From assembly GCA_029259745.1 (NCBI GenBank), contig JAJDEO010000065.1:124001-188000 (forward strand): DNA of 64,000 nt, written 5' to 3'. The stretch is from Planctomycetota bacterium. GTDB taxonomy: Bacteria > Planctomycetota > B15-G4. Numbering within the stretch: position 1 is the stretch's first letter; the number at the start of each line of letters is the position of its first letter. The notes under the pieces were generated by a model. That model saw only the letters and a program-made list of their open reading frames with translations, was not told where the DNA came from and searched no databases. Below, in pieces: positions 44,003 through 53,261 of this stretch. The position numbers and the translations under genes were made by a program.

Positions 44003-46336
44003 TCAGCCCTCCGCGAGCTGTTGGGGATAGAGGAGCACGCGATCGTGGATGAGCAACAGGAAGTCGTCGAGGCCATCGTTCGTGAAGTCGCCGACCAGCA
44101 CTTCGCGCGGCTGGTCCCCGCTTCCACGGTTCGAGCGGTTGAAGCGGTTCTTCTCGAACACGGTGAAGAAGAGCTTGCTCGTCCACGGCACGTCGCAGCC
44201 GCCGCTGAGGATCTCGATGACGTGTTCACCGCCGTCGATGCCGAGCACGTCGATGCGACCGTCGTGATTGAGATCGCCCAGCGCAAAGCGCGTGAAGTCG
44301 ACGTCCTCGAGGTCGGTTCGGAACGTCGCGATCGACGCCGAGGCATTGCCCGTCTGCGCCGGCGGGACCGACCAGAAGCGATCCGAGCCGAAGAACATCA
44401 GACGCCGGCCCGCGGGCCCGCCGAGGTCTTCCACAGCGACGTGCTGCAGGCTGATCGGCGCGAGATCCAGCGAGTCGCGGTAGGTGTAGAGCCCCGACTC
44501 GTTGCGGTCGAGCACCTGCAAACGCGCCTCCTCCTGGAAGTAGCAGAGCAGCTCCTTGGTTCCGTCCCCGTCGAGGTCGTAGAGCATCGGACCGGCGAGT
44601 TCGTCGAGGCTGTTGCGTGCATTCGCCTGGTCGACGATCTCGAGCGAGTCGTCGGCGCGGATGCGGTAGGCGCGCACGAAGCCCTTGCCGGCCACGAGCA
44701 TCTCGGCCCGGCCGTCGCCCGTGAAGTCACCGATCCCGAAACGATCGGGAAGCACGCCTTCGAACTGACTCGTACGCACCGAGTCGGTTTCGCCGATCTC
44801 GCGGAACTTGCCGTCGCCCTCCTGCACGAGCAGCCGCGTGGCTTCGCGCGGGATGAACATGGCGATGTCGACGGCGCCGTCATCGTTGAGATCGTGGGCG
44901 ATGAGGCCCGTCGGGCTGCGCTTGATCGCTCCGAGCTTGACGGGCGAGTCGCCCGTCCAGCTCTCGCCGTCGCGTCGGAGTACCTCGAGGTTGAAACGGC
45001 GACCGTCCTTCGCCGCCACGAGGATCTCCGCGAGGCCGTCACCGTCGAGGTCGGCGCCCGTGGCCACGAGCGGCTCACCGGGGACGTCGACATTCGTCGG
45101 GAAGCTCAGCCGGCCGTCGCGCATCGTCGAGATGCCGACCATGCCCTCCTTCTCGCTGCAGACAAGCAGAGCCGTGGCGCCGTTGCCGAGTGCGAGCGTC
45201 GCCAGCGACGAGATGCCCTGGAGCGACGGGAACTCGACCGGGCGACCGAACTCGCCGCTGCCGTCCTGCACGAAGAGGTGGATCGCGGCGCCGTTCGTGT
45301 CGGCCACGGCGACGTCGGGAAGACCATCGCCGCTGAAGTCGCCGACGGCGTAGAGCGACGGATCGACGCCCGACTTCGGAACGGGGTAGTTGCGGATCGC
45401 CAGCGACGCGCGCCGTCCGATCGAACCGGCCTCGCCGGACAGTGGCGTGAACTGCAGCTCCGAGCGCGTGCGCTTGATCGTCACGAGCTCGGTGCCACCG
45501 TTCTCGCAGGTGAGCACATCCCAGTCGGCCGCGCCGACCGGAACCGGCAGGCCGAGTTCGGGACCGAAGTCGCCCGCCGCATCCTGGTAGCGCACGCGCA
45601 GAGCACGGTCGCTGCCTTCGGCGATGTAGGCGAGATCGAGTCGTCCGTCGCCGTTGAGATCGCGCGCGGCAAGACTCTGCGGGTTCTCCTCGCTGACGCG
45701 GTACTTGTCGGGTCGCGGGAGGACGTCGAGCTGGCCTTGTAGCCGGAAGATCAGGATCGCCGTCGTCGTCATCGCGATGAGATCGTCACGACCGTCGCCG
45801 TCGATGTCGGCGACCTCGAGCGACCCGACATTCGCGTTCGGCGTGTCGCGGTCGTAGGCCCAGCGTTCGTCCCAGACACCGTCGCCGGTTTGCAGCTTGA
45901 TCGCGATGCGATCCCGCTTGCCCGTGTAGACGAGGTCGTTCCGGCCGTCGCCGTTCACGTCGACGATGGCCGCGTCGTACATGAAGTCGCCCGTCGTGAC
46001 GGTTTCCTTCAGGAACGGGGCATCCTCGATGATCGGCTCCCAGCGCGGCGACGACAGGCGCGTCTTGGCGACGGCCAGCAGCTCGTCGGACGTGCGCTGG
46101 TAGAGGAGATCGATCCGCGCGCGATCGTTGTTGACGAGCGCGAGGTCAAGGCGGCCGTCACCGTCGAGATCTCCGGCCGTCATGCCGCGCGTGTTCCAGT
46201 CGAGCTTCGCGACGCGCGGACCGACGAGGCGGAACGGGGCGTCATCACCCTGCAACGCTGCCGACGGCGGAACGATAAGCATGTTCGCGACGAGCGTCGC
46301 CAGCGCGATTGAGAAGACCTTCATGGAGGAAATCAT
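44003..46336 (-). CDS. Secreted FG-GAP/VCBS repeat protein in protease-RND operon
   Basis: A 777-residue exported protein (signal FSIALATLVANMLIVPPSAA). FG-GAP units with calcium loops run the whole length: DLDGDGRLDLALV, DVNGDGRNDLVY, DIDGDGRDDLIA, DLNGDGRLDLAY, DFSGDGLPDVAV, DLDGDGLAEILV, DLNDDGAVDIAM, DFTGDGRAEMLV, DLDGDGTKELLC, DLNHDGRIDVLG and DFTNDGLDDFLL, enough for more than one propeller. Its ATG overlaps the stop of the gene upstream (46333-46336, ATGA), and its stop lies five bases before the likely RND start. The operon suggests an envelope role rather than a free secreted protein. Confidence 0.85.
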   Translation of the reverse strand: MISSMKVFSIALATLVANMLIVPPSAALQGDDAPFRLVGPRVAKLDWNTRGMTAGDLDGDGRLDLALVNNDRARIDLLYQRTSDELLAVAKTRLSSPRWEPIIEDAPFLKETVTTGDFMYDAAIVDVNGDGRNDLVYTGKRDRIAIKLQTGDGVWDERWAYDRDTPNANVGSLEVADIDGDGRDDLIAMTTTAILIFRLQGQLDVLPRPDKYRVSEENPQSLAARDLNGDGRLDLAYIAEGSDRALRVRYQDAAGDFGPELGLPVPVGAADWDVLTCENGGTELVTIKRTRSELQFTPLSGEAGSIGRRASLAIRNYPVPKSGVDPSLYAVGDFSGDGLPDVAVADTNGAAIHLFVQDGSGEFGRPVEFPSLQGISSLATLALGNGATALLVCSEKEGMVGISTMRDGRLSFPTNVDVPGEPLVATGADLDGDGLAEILVAAKDGRRFNLEVLRRDGESWTGDSPVKLGAIKRSPTGLIAHDLNDDGAVDIAMFIPREATRLLVQEGDGKFREIGETDSVRTSQFEGVLPDRFGIGDFTGDGRAEMLVAGKGFVRAYRIRADDSLEIVDQANARNSLDELAGPMLYDLDGDGTKELLCYFQEEARLQVLDRNESGLYTYRDSLDLAPISLQHVAVEDLGGPAGRRLMFFGSDRFWSVPPAQTGNASASIATFRTDLEDVDFTRFALGDLNHDGRIDVLGIDGGEHVIEILSGGCDVPWTSKLFFTVFEKNRFNRSNRGSGDQPREVLVGDFTNDGLDDFLLLIHDRVLLYPQQLAEG

Positions 46337-48162
46337 CCGTCGAGGTTGGGCCGAAGGAGCATGCGCAGCACGTAAGCGTCGTCGGTGCGGTAGCCCTTCG
46401 TGACGAGGAAGTACTGGATGTCGGAGACATCCGGGAGCTCGTCGAGCTTTTCCTTGGCCTCGAGCATGCGCTCGAGGTCGTCGGGGTCCGTCGTCATCAT
46501 CATCTGGTAGGCGAGTGCACCGTCGCCGCCGCGGATCATGTTGTTGAGGAGGTCGGCGACGTTGACGAAGCCCAGCTCGACGACGTCTTCACCGGGCATG
46601 TCGTCGAACGCGGCGATGAGGTCTTCGTCTTCAAGCAGCGACTCGCCGGGGTTCTTGATGTGCGCGATGAGGTTCTCGACCATCTTCGGGTCGCCCATCG
46701 AGAGCACGACGTTGTTCTGCACCACCGCGAAGGCGAGCTTGCTGTCCTTCTGGCCGGGCGCCATCCCCATGCCCATGGGCACGATGCGAATCGTCTCGTT
46801 CATGAACTCGACCGGCTCTTCGCCGGTGATGTCATCGCCCCAGCGCGCCAGGGCGTCCTCGAGCGACTGCGGATCCTTGACGCGGATCACGTAGGCCGTC
46901 GACGGATAGTCCTTCGGGCCGGCCGTGCTGGCCTCCGGGTACCCCACCACCGAGACGACGCGGCTGTCGAGGTTGCGAAGCAGGGCGTCGCGAAGCGGGA
47001 ACGTCTCGGCTTCGAGCTGTTCGATCTGCGCCGTGAGCATCCCGTGCGCCATCGGCGAGATCGACTGCAACATCTCGTCGAATACCTCGTAGGCCGCTGC
47101 GGGGTCGAAGAGGCTGATCGACGCCGAGTGGAAGTCGGAGCTGAAGTAGTCGGGCAGGTCGACGCCGGAGTTGCCGTACGTCAGCATCCGGTGCAGGCCC
47201 TTGTCGCTGTCCGCGAGCGTCATCCCGTACATGAACCCGGCTTCGTCGTCTTCGACGTACGCGGCTGCGAACAAGCTCTCGAAGGCCTCGAGACGCAACG
47301 TCGAGATGAGGTCGTCGACACGCAGGAACATCTCGACCGACGGCCCTTGCTTCTTGAGCTGGTGGGCGATGAGTTCGTTGACGAGTGGCAGGAGCGCGCC
47401 CGTGTTGACATACATCAGCACGTCGTGCGGGCCCGCGCGGTCGAGCGTCTCGAGGTAGCGCGCATCGTCGCTGAGTCGGTCGCCTTCGGGCGCGCCCTTG
47501 TCGGCGATGTCGACGAAGTCGAGCAGCGTGTCCTCTTCGTCGGAGAAGAGCAGCACCTCGTCGATGAGCGCCAGCCACATGCCGCTGTCGACCTCGCGGT
47601 CCGTGCTCACCTGCTCGATGTTGAAGAGGCGCACGCCGTCTTCGTCATAGCTGAAGAGACCCGCGCTGTGAACGTCGTCTTCCTCTTCGAGCAGCTTCGC
47701 GGCGTTCTCGAGCAACGTCTCGAGCCGGTCTTCGGTGCCGTCGAAGTCGGCCATCATGACGACGCCGCGGGCGAGATCGAGATTGAGCTCAACGCGCGTC
47801 GACGCGCCGACCGAAACCTCGCTCTCCTCGAGCGTGATCTCGGGAATCGCGAACATGACGCGCCCGTTGAACATCCGCCCGATCTCACCTTCCTCGAGAT
47901 CAAGCGCGAGGAGGAACTCCTCGTCTTCGAGCGTGTCGAGCATGTCGAACGCACCCTCGAACGCTGAACGCACGGCTTCATGCTTGAAGAGCCGCATCAT
48001 CGCGCCGTCGGGATCGAGCAAGGCGCCCTTCTTCAGATCGTTGACCTGCACGAACACCATCGTGTCGCGCGGGAGCACCTCGGCGAGGTCGCCCGCGGGC
48101 ATCTGCGCCTGTGCCGCGGCGGCGACCAAGGCGCCGGCAGCCAAGAGTCGAAGAGATGTCAT
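46333..48162 (-). CDS. Exported DUF3352-like protein
   Basis: A 609-residue acidic protein with signal MTSLRLLAAGALVAAAAQAQ. It opens AEVLPRDTMVFVQVNDLKKG, which resembles planctomycetal DUF3352-type proteins that begin with a statement-like FVxVxD strand; the body alternates strands and helices (FNGRVMFAIPEITLEESEVS, VVMMADFDGTEDRLETLLEN, LAFAVVQNNVVLSMGDPKMV). No catalytic motif is seen. It is joined by ATGA overlaps to the protease upstream (48159-48162) and the FG-GAP gene downstream, so the three are probably made together. Function unknown. Confidence 0.75.
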   Translation of the reverse strand: MTSLRLLAAGALVAAAAQAQMPAGDLAEVLPRDTMVFVQVNDLKKGALLDPDGAMMRLFKHEAVRSAFEGAFDMLDTLEDEEFLLALDLEEGEIGRMFNGRVMFAIPEITLEESEVSVGASTRVELNLDLARGVVMMADFDGTEDRLETLLENAAKLLEEEDDVHSAGLFSYDEDGVRLFNIEQVSTDREVDSGMWLALIDEVLLFSDEEDTLLDFVDIADKGAPEGDRLSDDARYLETLDRAGPHDVLMYVNTGALLPLVNELIAHQLKKQGPSVEMFLRVDDLISTLRLEAFESLFAAAYVEDDEAGFMYGMTLADSDKGLHRMLTYGNSGVDLPDYFSSDFHSASISLFDPAAAYEVFDEMLQSISPMAHGMLTAQIEQLEAETFPLRDALLRNLDSRVVSVVGYPEASTAGPKDYPSTAYVIRVKDPQSLEDALARWGDDITGEEPVEFMNETIRIVPMGMGMAPGQKDSKLAFAVVQNNVVLSMGDPKMVENLIAHIKNPGESLLEDEDLIAAFDDMPGEDVVELGFVNVADLLNNMIRGGDGALAYQMMMTTDPDDLERMLEAKEKLDELPDVSDIQYFLVTKGYRTDDAYVLRMLLRPNLDG

Positions 48163-49091
48163 GGGGTCTTCTCCAGCGCGTCGCCCTGCTTCGGCGGCGG
48201 GTAGTAACGGTGACCGCTGTTCGCGTTGAGCGTGTCGAAGGCGAAGGCCTCCTGACTGTCGATGAACGCCTTGACGCGGTTGACGGGGATGCTGAATGAC
48301 AGACCTTCGGCACCTTGGGCGACGGCCTTCAGCGAGTTCACGCCGATGACCTCGCCGGCCATGTTGAAGAGCGGCCCGCCGCTGTTGCCGGGGCTCAGCG
48401 CCGCTGTCGTCTGCACGTAGGTCTGCCCCGAGAGCAGCCGCGACTTCAGCGCGATGATGCCCTCGCTCAGACTCCGTTCGAGCCCGAGCGGGTTACCCAC
48501 GGCAAAGACACCCTCGCCCTGGACGAGGTGGTTCGAGTTACTCAGCGGCACCGTCACGAACTCTTCGGGTTCATCGGGTTCGATCTTCAGCAGCGCGAGG
48601 TCGAGCAGCGCGCTCGTGGCCACGATGCGGATGTTCTTGTACTCGTCCTTGCGCAGGCCGTCGGTGGCCTGGCGGTAGACGACGACGGTGAGCTCCGTGG
48701 ACCCTTCGATGACATGGTCGTTCGTGATCAGGTAGCCCTCGGGGTGGATCACGAAGCCCGAGCCGAGCCCGACGGGCGTGCGGACGAGCACGACCGCTTC
48801 GCCGACGGCCTTGATGTTGTCGTCGAGCGAGCGGTCCTCGCCACCGACCTGCTCGTGGAAGAGGCGTGATGCGACCACATGTTCGATGCGCGCGACCTCC
48901 GCGCGGGGCACGGACAGCACCTCGAAGCCGAGATCGACTTCGACGGTGTCGTCGTTCTCCACGACGGCGTCCGACTCGATCACGGTGCCGTTCGTCAGCA
49001 CGACACGCCGAGACTCCCGCGCCTCGTCGTCCTGTGCTGCGACCGCCGCACCGGCGATCGCCAGGACCACGCAGATCCTCAACCAATCCAT
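48159..49091 (-). CDS. Trypsin-like (DegP/S1C-type) serine protease without PDZ domain
   Basis: A 310-residue exported protease with signal WLRICVVLAIAGAAVAAQ. The catalytic triad is visible: His126 in YLITNDHVIEGS, Asp164 in ALLDLALLKIEPDEPE, Ser237 in SPGNSGGPLFNMAGEV. About 55 residues precede the protease fold (RRVVLTNGTVIESDAVVEND), a small beta domain. The usual C-terminal PDZ domains of DegP are absent; the chain ends soon after the fold. It is first in a tightly overlapping set of four genes. An AGGAA site lies upstream of the ATG at 49091. Probable periplasmic quality control or signalling. Confidence 0.9.
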   Translation of the reverse strand: MDWLRICVVLAIAGAAVAAQDDEARESRRVVLTNGTVIESDAVVENDDTVEVDLGFEVLSVPRAEVARIEHVVASRLFHEQVGGEDRSLDDNIKAVGEAVVLVRTPVGLGSGFVIHPEGYLITNDHVIEGSTELTVVVYRQATDGLRKDEYKNIRIVATSALLDLALLKIEPDEPEEFVTVPLSNSNHLVQGEGVFAVGNPLGLERSLSEGIIALKSRLLSGQTYVQTTAALSPGNSGGPLFNMAGEVIGVNSLKAVAQGAEGLSFSIPVNRVKAFIDSQEAFAFDTLNANSGHRYYPPPKQGDALEKTP

Positions 49092-49219
49092 GACGTTCTT
49101 CCTCGGGGGAACCGGGTCGCGGACCTCGCCGACCTCAATACGGGGAGGCCCTATCGTGCACATCTGCCCGCACCGCGTCAGGTCGAGAGTGTGTTCCATC
49201 TGCGGCGACTTCGGGACGC

Positions 49220-52200
49220 TCAGTGGTTCGGGAGGACGAACCGCTGTTCGGCAGGCCACGCCGCGATCTGCGCACCGACGCGGTTGACCGTCTCGTCGGC
49301 CTGGACGAAGTCCCAGTGCGTCAGCTGGTCGGAGCCGCCGATCGTCAAGCCCCGGCCCGAGGGGCTGAAGGCCATGCCGAGCACCGTGCCGGACACGGCC
49401 ACGGACGCGAGTTCGTGGCGTGATGCGAGGTGCCAGACCTTGACCGTCCCACCCGAGTCGGCGGAGGCCACGAGCTGACCGTTCGGCGAGATCGCCACGG
49501 ACAGCACGTCGGACTCGTGTTGCCCGAGCACGAACGCGCCCCACTCATCCACGACATCCACGACGATCACGTCGCCCCTATCACTCGCGATCACGAGCTG
49601 CGCTCCGTCGGGCGTCGTGACGACATCGCGGAACGAGGTGTCTGCGACATGCACTTTGTCGTGGTACGTCGAGACGACGTCACCCCGCAACGTCACACCG
49701 ACGGGCACACCGTCGGGCCGCCATGCGACAGCTGGCATGCGCCCCAACCGCTTGGGATCGATATCCGCCACCGGCGTGGCGTCGAGCACCCCCGACTCCA
49801 GGTCCCAGACGAGGAGCTCCCAGCGACTGGCCGACATCGCCAGACGCCTCGTCGACGGATCGACTTCGATGTCGTTGAGGGGAGCGGCGTGACGGTAGAG
49901 CACGTCGGTCGAGCCGCGATCACGGTCCCACTCGAGAAGCGCGCCGGCGTACGTCACCGCGAACAGTCGGTCGGTGTCGTCTGGGTCGAAGACGACGCTC
50001 GGGATCACGCCGCTTCTGCCGCTCGTCTCGACGACGATCTCATCGACGAGGCGAAGCGTCTCGGCATCCCAGACGCCGATGTATCCCGCTCGGTCCTCCT
50101 CCGCCGTGCCGCAGACAGCGATGAGCGCGCCATCGTCGGAGTACGTCACGCCGTGATGCGAATAGCACGCGCCCTGTTCGAAGCCGCGCGACGCCGAACG
50201 GAGCGGCGCCGTCGCGAAGCGCTGCAGCCGTCCGTCGGCCGTCAGAGTGAAGAGGGCGTCGCCCGCCGGTGAGTAGGCGAGCCCGCGCAGGCTCGACCGA
50301 TGGAAAGCAATGTCGTAGACGGGCTCGGTCGCTCCGATCTGGAGCACCACGACACCACCACCGCGGCGCATCTCCAGCGCCAGGTATTCGAGATCGGGGT
50401 GGACGTCGAACCGCCGCGCTTGCCGCCTCTGCGTAGAGACCCTCACGGCTCTCGACTCGCGCTCTCCCTCTTTCGGCGGCCAGAACATGATGAAGTGATT
50501 GGGCGCCGTGAGAAAGAACAGAGAGTCGTCGGGCGTCGAGAAGGCCACGCGAGCCTGTCCCTCGCGAACCGCGCCTGTGGCGCGATCGAGCGTGGGCGCC
50601 AAGCTGTGTCGACGTTGATAATACGACTCCCAACCGCGAATCGTGGTCTCCGTCACGCACAGCGACGTGAGAACACCGGGCAACGAACCGACGCGACGCA
50701 CCTCCTCGAAGGGTGCCGGGTGTTCGTCGAACAGATACGTCACTCCGTCGGTCGACGTCTCGACGATGAGCACCTCGCCGCTCGGCGCCCACTCGATGTC
50801 GTACACCGACTCAGCCTGCAGCAGTGAATTCTCAGCCACCACGTCACCTGCGCGCCAGGCGGCCTCGTCCCAGGCATGGACCTGGAGGTCGCCGCCGATC
50901 TCTGACCAGATCGCGATGTGTTCCCCTGAGGGACTGAGCTCGACAGTGCGAATTGACGCCCCGTCGATCGACGTGCGTCCGAGGACCTCCAATGTCTTGA
51001 CGTCGCGCATCTCAACCCAGTCACCGCGCACGCCGTAAATCAAGAGAACGCGACCGTGAGGATGCACGACGAGCCCCAACGGCAACGCCGAGCCGTGCCC
51101 CGTGTCGACCGAGCGCTCGAGTGGAAACGTCCCGACGAGTTCACGCAGCGCCCAACGCAGGCGCAGTTGCTCGTACTCCGAGACCTCCACGCCGAGCCAC
51201 GACGCCGAGGGCGATTCGGTGTTCGCGAGGTTCCAGAGCAACTCGAAGCCTCGATACGGACTGCCGTTGGCGACGAGGTCGCGTGCCCGAGCAATCGTAT
51301 CGAGTCGTCGCTGCTGCTCGAGCTCGATTCGACCGCGATGACCGAGCAGCGTCAGCGTCACCCCGAGCACGAGCAGGCCCGTCACCACGGCGAAGAGCCA
51401 CGGGTGACGGCGCGCGGAACGGCGCAGGCGTTGAATACCCGAGTAGGACGCGACGGAGACATCCTTGCCGTCGCGGACGGCGCGACAGTCGGCGACGAGA
51501 TCGCTGACCGACTGGTAGCGATCTGACGGTCGCTTCTCGAGTGCCTTGAGCAGCACGGCGTCGAGGTCGTGCGGGATGACTTCGCGTTCGAGCTGCCGAC
51601 TTGCACGAAGCGGCTCGACCTTTCCGATCGTGTCGATCATCTGACCGGGGTTCGACGGAATCGGGTAGGCGTGCACTCCCGTCACCATGCGATAGAGCAG
51701 CAGGCCGAGCCCGTAGATGTCCGTACGCGTCGAGACACCGTCGCCCTTCGTGAACCAAACTTGCTCGGGCGCTGCCCAGATCAGGCTGCCGACGAACTGA
51801 CCGCTGACCGTGAGCCCGCTGAGCTGCGACTCGTCGGTGAGCTTGGCCATGCCAAAGTCGAGCAGATGCGGCTCGTCGTCGGCATCGACGATGATGTTGC
51901 TCGGCTTGAGGTCGCGGTGAATCACGCCGACCTGGTGCGCGTACTCGACGGCCTCGCAGATCGTGATGAACATGGGCAGCGCGATGTCGACGGGCATCGG
52001 CTCGGCGCGTTCGTCAAGGAGCTCTTGGAGGCTTTGCCCCTCCACGTACTCCATCGCGAAGAAGTCCGAGCCACTCGACATCGTGCCGCGCGCGAAGAGC
52101 GTGACGATGTTCGGGTGACGCAGCCCCGCGATCACCTCGATCTCGCGCTCGAAGCGACGCCGTTGATTGGCCGTCACCCAGCGCCCGTGCAGCGGGACTT

Positions 52201-52534
52201 TCAGCGCAACGATGCGCGACGGCGAGTGCTCGCGCGCCTCGTAGACGACGCCCTGCCCGCCGCGGTGGATCTCACGCACGAGCGTGTAGCCCGCGGGCGC
52301 ATCGCCGACCTCATCGTCGTCCTGCAGTCGCCCCGACGTCCCCAGGTCGCGCAGCGCGGAGAACACGCTGGCGTTCTCGCGCAGCTCCGTCACCCTGACG
52401 CGACACGTCGCACACGTCGCGAGGTGGTCGCCGTGACGCTCGTCGAGCACACCGTCTTCGGACGCAGCCAAGAGTTCCGTCCGCGACGGGCAGAGCGCGG
52501 CTCCGGCGGACGCGTCGACATCAACCTCGTCCAT
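49220..52534 (-). CDS. Zinc-finger Ser/Thr protein kinase with WD40 repeats
   Basis: An 1104-residue sensor kinase. Residues 1-65 carry a HxxxCxxC zinc-binding motif (His37, Cys41, Cys44), as in anti-sigma factors. The kinase spans about 83-350: GGQGVVYEA, Lys112 in VALKVPLHG, VIHRDLKPSN and HLLDFGMAKL in place of DFG-LA, with WAAPEQVWF. A membrane segment (LFAVVTGLLVLGVTLTLLGH) near residue 375 is followed by WD40-type repeats (YIGVWDAETLRLVDEIVVET, LSVAISPNGQLVASADSGG). The gene follows an ECF sigma gene by 15 bases, so the zinc finger may bind that factor. All key kinase residues are present. Confidence 0.9.
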   Translation of the reverse strand: MDEVDVDASAGAALCPSRTELLAASEDGVLDERHGDHLATCATCRVRVTELRENASVFSALRDLGTSGRLQDDDEVGDAPAGYTLVREIHRGGQGVVYEAREHSPSRIVALKVPLHGRWVTANQRRRFEREIEVIAGLRHPNIVTLFARGTMSSGSDFFAMEYVEGQSLQELLDERAEPMPVDIALPMFITICEAVEYAHQVGVIHRDLKPSNIIVDADDEPHLLDFGMAKLTDESQLSGLTVSGQFVGSLIWAAPEQVWFTKGDGVSTRTDIYGLGLLLYRMVTGVHAYPIPSNPGQMIDTIGKVEPLRASRQLEREVIPHDLDAVLLKALEKRPSDRYQSVSDLVADCRAVRDGKDVSVASYSGIQRLRRSARRHPWLFAVVTGLLVLGVTLTLLGHRGRIELEQQRRLDTIARARDLVANGSPYRGFELLWNLANTESPSASWLGVEVSEYEQLRLRWALRELVGTFPLERSVDTGHGSALPLGLVVHPHGRVLLIYGVRGDWVEMRDVKTLEVLGRTSIDGASIRTVELSPSGEHIAIWSEIGGDLQVHAWDEAAWRAGDVVAENSLLQAESVYDIEWAPSGEVLIVETSTDGVTYLFDEHPAPFEEVRRVGSLPGVLTSLCVTETTIRGWESYYQRRHSLAPTLDRATGAVREGQARVAFSTPDDSLFFLTAPNHFIMFWPPKEGERESRAVRVSTQRRQARRFDVHPDLEYLALEMRRGGGVVVLQIGATEPVYDIAFHRSSLRGLAYSPAGDALFTLTADGRLQRFATAPLRSASRGFEQGACYSHHGVTYSDDGALIAVCGTAEEDRAGYIGVWDAETLRLVDEIVVETSGRSGVIPSVVFDPDDTDRLFAVTYAGALLEWDRDRGSTDVLYRHAAPLNDIEVDPSTRRLAMSASRWELLVWDLESGVLDATPVADIDPKRLGRMPAVAWRPDGVPVGVTLRGDVVSTYHDKVHVADTSFRDVVTTPDGAQLVIASDRGDVIVVDVVDEWGAFVLGQHESDVLSVAISPNGQLVASADSGGTVKVWHLASRHELASVAVSGTVLGMAFSPSGRGLTIGGSDQLTHWDFVQADETVNRVGAQIAAWPAEQRFVLPNH

Positions 52535-52549
52535 GGCGCTCCCCTGACG

Positions 52550-53152
52550 TCAGACGTCCTCGTACTCTTCGAGGAGCTGCTTGATGCGCTGAGCGAGACG
52601 CTGCCGAGTGTTGTAGACGACGGTATCCGTGACGCCGAAGTGCTCTGTCACTTCAGCCAGCGCACAGCCGTCGATGACCGACATGCGGAAGATCTCGTAC
52701 GTGCGCGGATTCACTTCGCGCTGCAGTTGACGCAGCGCGCGCTTGTAGATCGCCGCGCGCCACTCTTCTTCCCAGACGGCCTCGGCGGGGTCGTCCTGCC
52801 CGAGCACGAGATCGGCGACGCTCGACGTCTCCGGGAGCGCCACGGTGTTTGCACGCTGGCGCATGACCTTCGAACGCGCGTTCTGTGCCTGACGATGGGC
52901 GATCCCGAACAGCCAACTCTTGAGGCGGCCTTTCGACGGATCGAACTTGCCGTTGCGCATCGAATCGGCGAAGACGATCAGCGTCTCCTGCGCTGCGTCT
53001 TGTGCGTCTTGCGGGGTGAGTCCGAGACGCACTCCGAGCCGGATGACAGGCTCGCGAAAGTGATCGACGAGGAGATCCCACGTCGTCCGGTCGTCGAACT
53101 TTCGCAGCCGATCGATGATCGTCGACGTCGTTCGCCATTCACGTTCGCTCAT
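52550..53152 (-). CDS. ECF RNA polymerase sigma factor paired with kinases
   Basis: A 200-residue ECF sigma factor. Region 2: WDLLVDHFREPVIRLGVRLG, DAQDAAQETLIVFADSMRNG and RLKSWLFGIAHRQAQNARSK; region 4: NPRTYEIFRMSVIDGCALAE followed by helix VTEHFGVTDTVVYNTRQRLA. GGAG lies eight bases before the ATG at 53152. It sits between two kinases on the same strand, 109 bases after the SUMF1-kinase and 15 before the zinc-finger kinase. This arrangement matches planctomycetal sigma-kinase modules, in which the kinase is thought to control the sigma factor. The target promoters are unknown. Confidence 0.9.
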   Translation of the reverse strand: MSEREWRTTSTIIDRLRKFDDRTTWDLLVDHFREPVIRLGVRLGLTPQDAQDAAQETLIVFADSMRNGKFDPSKGRLKSWLFGIAHRQAQNARSKVMRQRANTVALPETSSVADLVLGQDDPAEAVWEEEWRAAIYKRALRQLQREVNPRTYEIFRMSVIDGCALAEVTEHFGVTDTVVYNTRQRLAQRIKQLLEEYEDV

Positions 53153-53261
53153 ACCCAGTTCTCCACTCGGCGCCCCGCCGCCGTCCGTGACACTGTAGCG
53201 ACAAGACCTGCAGGCGCACAGAGACGGACCCTTCCGATCGTGGGCCCGGACGGGCGCCGAA

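Noticed and set aside
43998-44186. ATG at 44186 as the RND start
   Set aside because: It would add about 60 Arg/Pro-rich residues overlapping the end of the FG-GAP gene, with no resemblance to RND N-termini.
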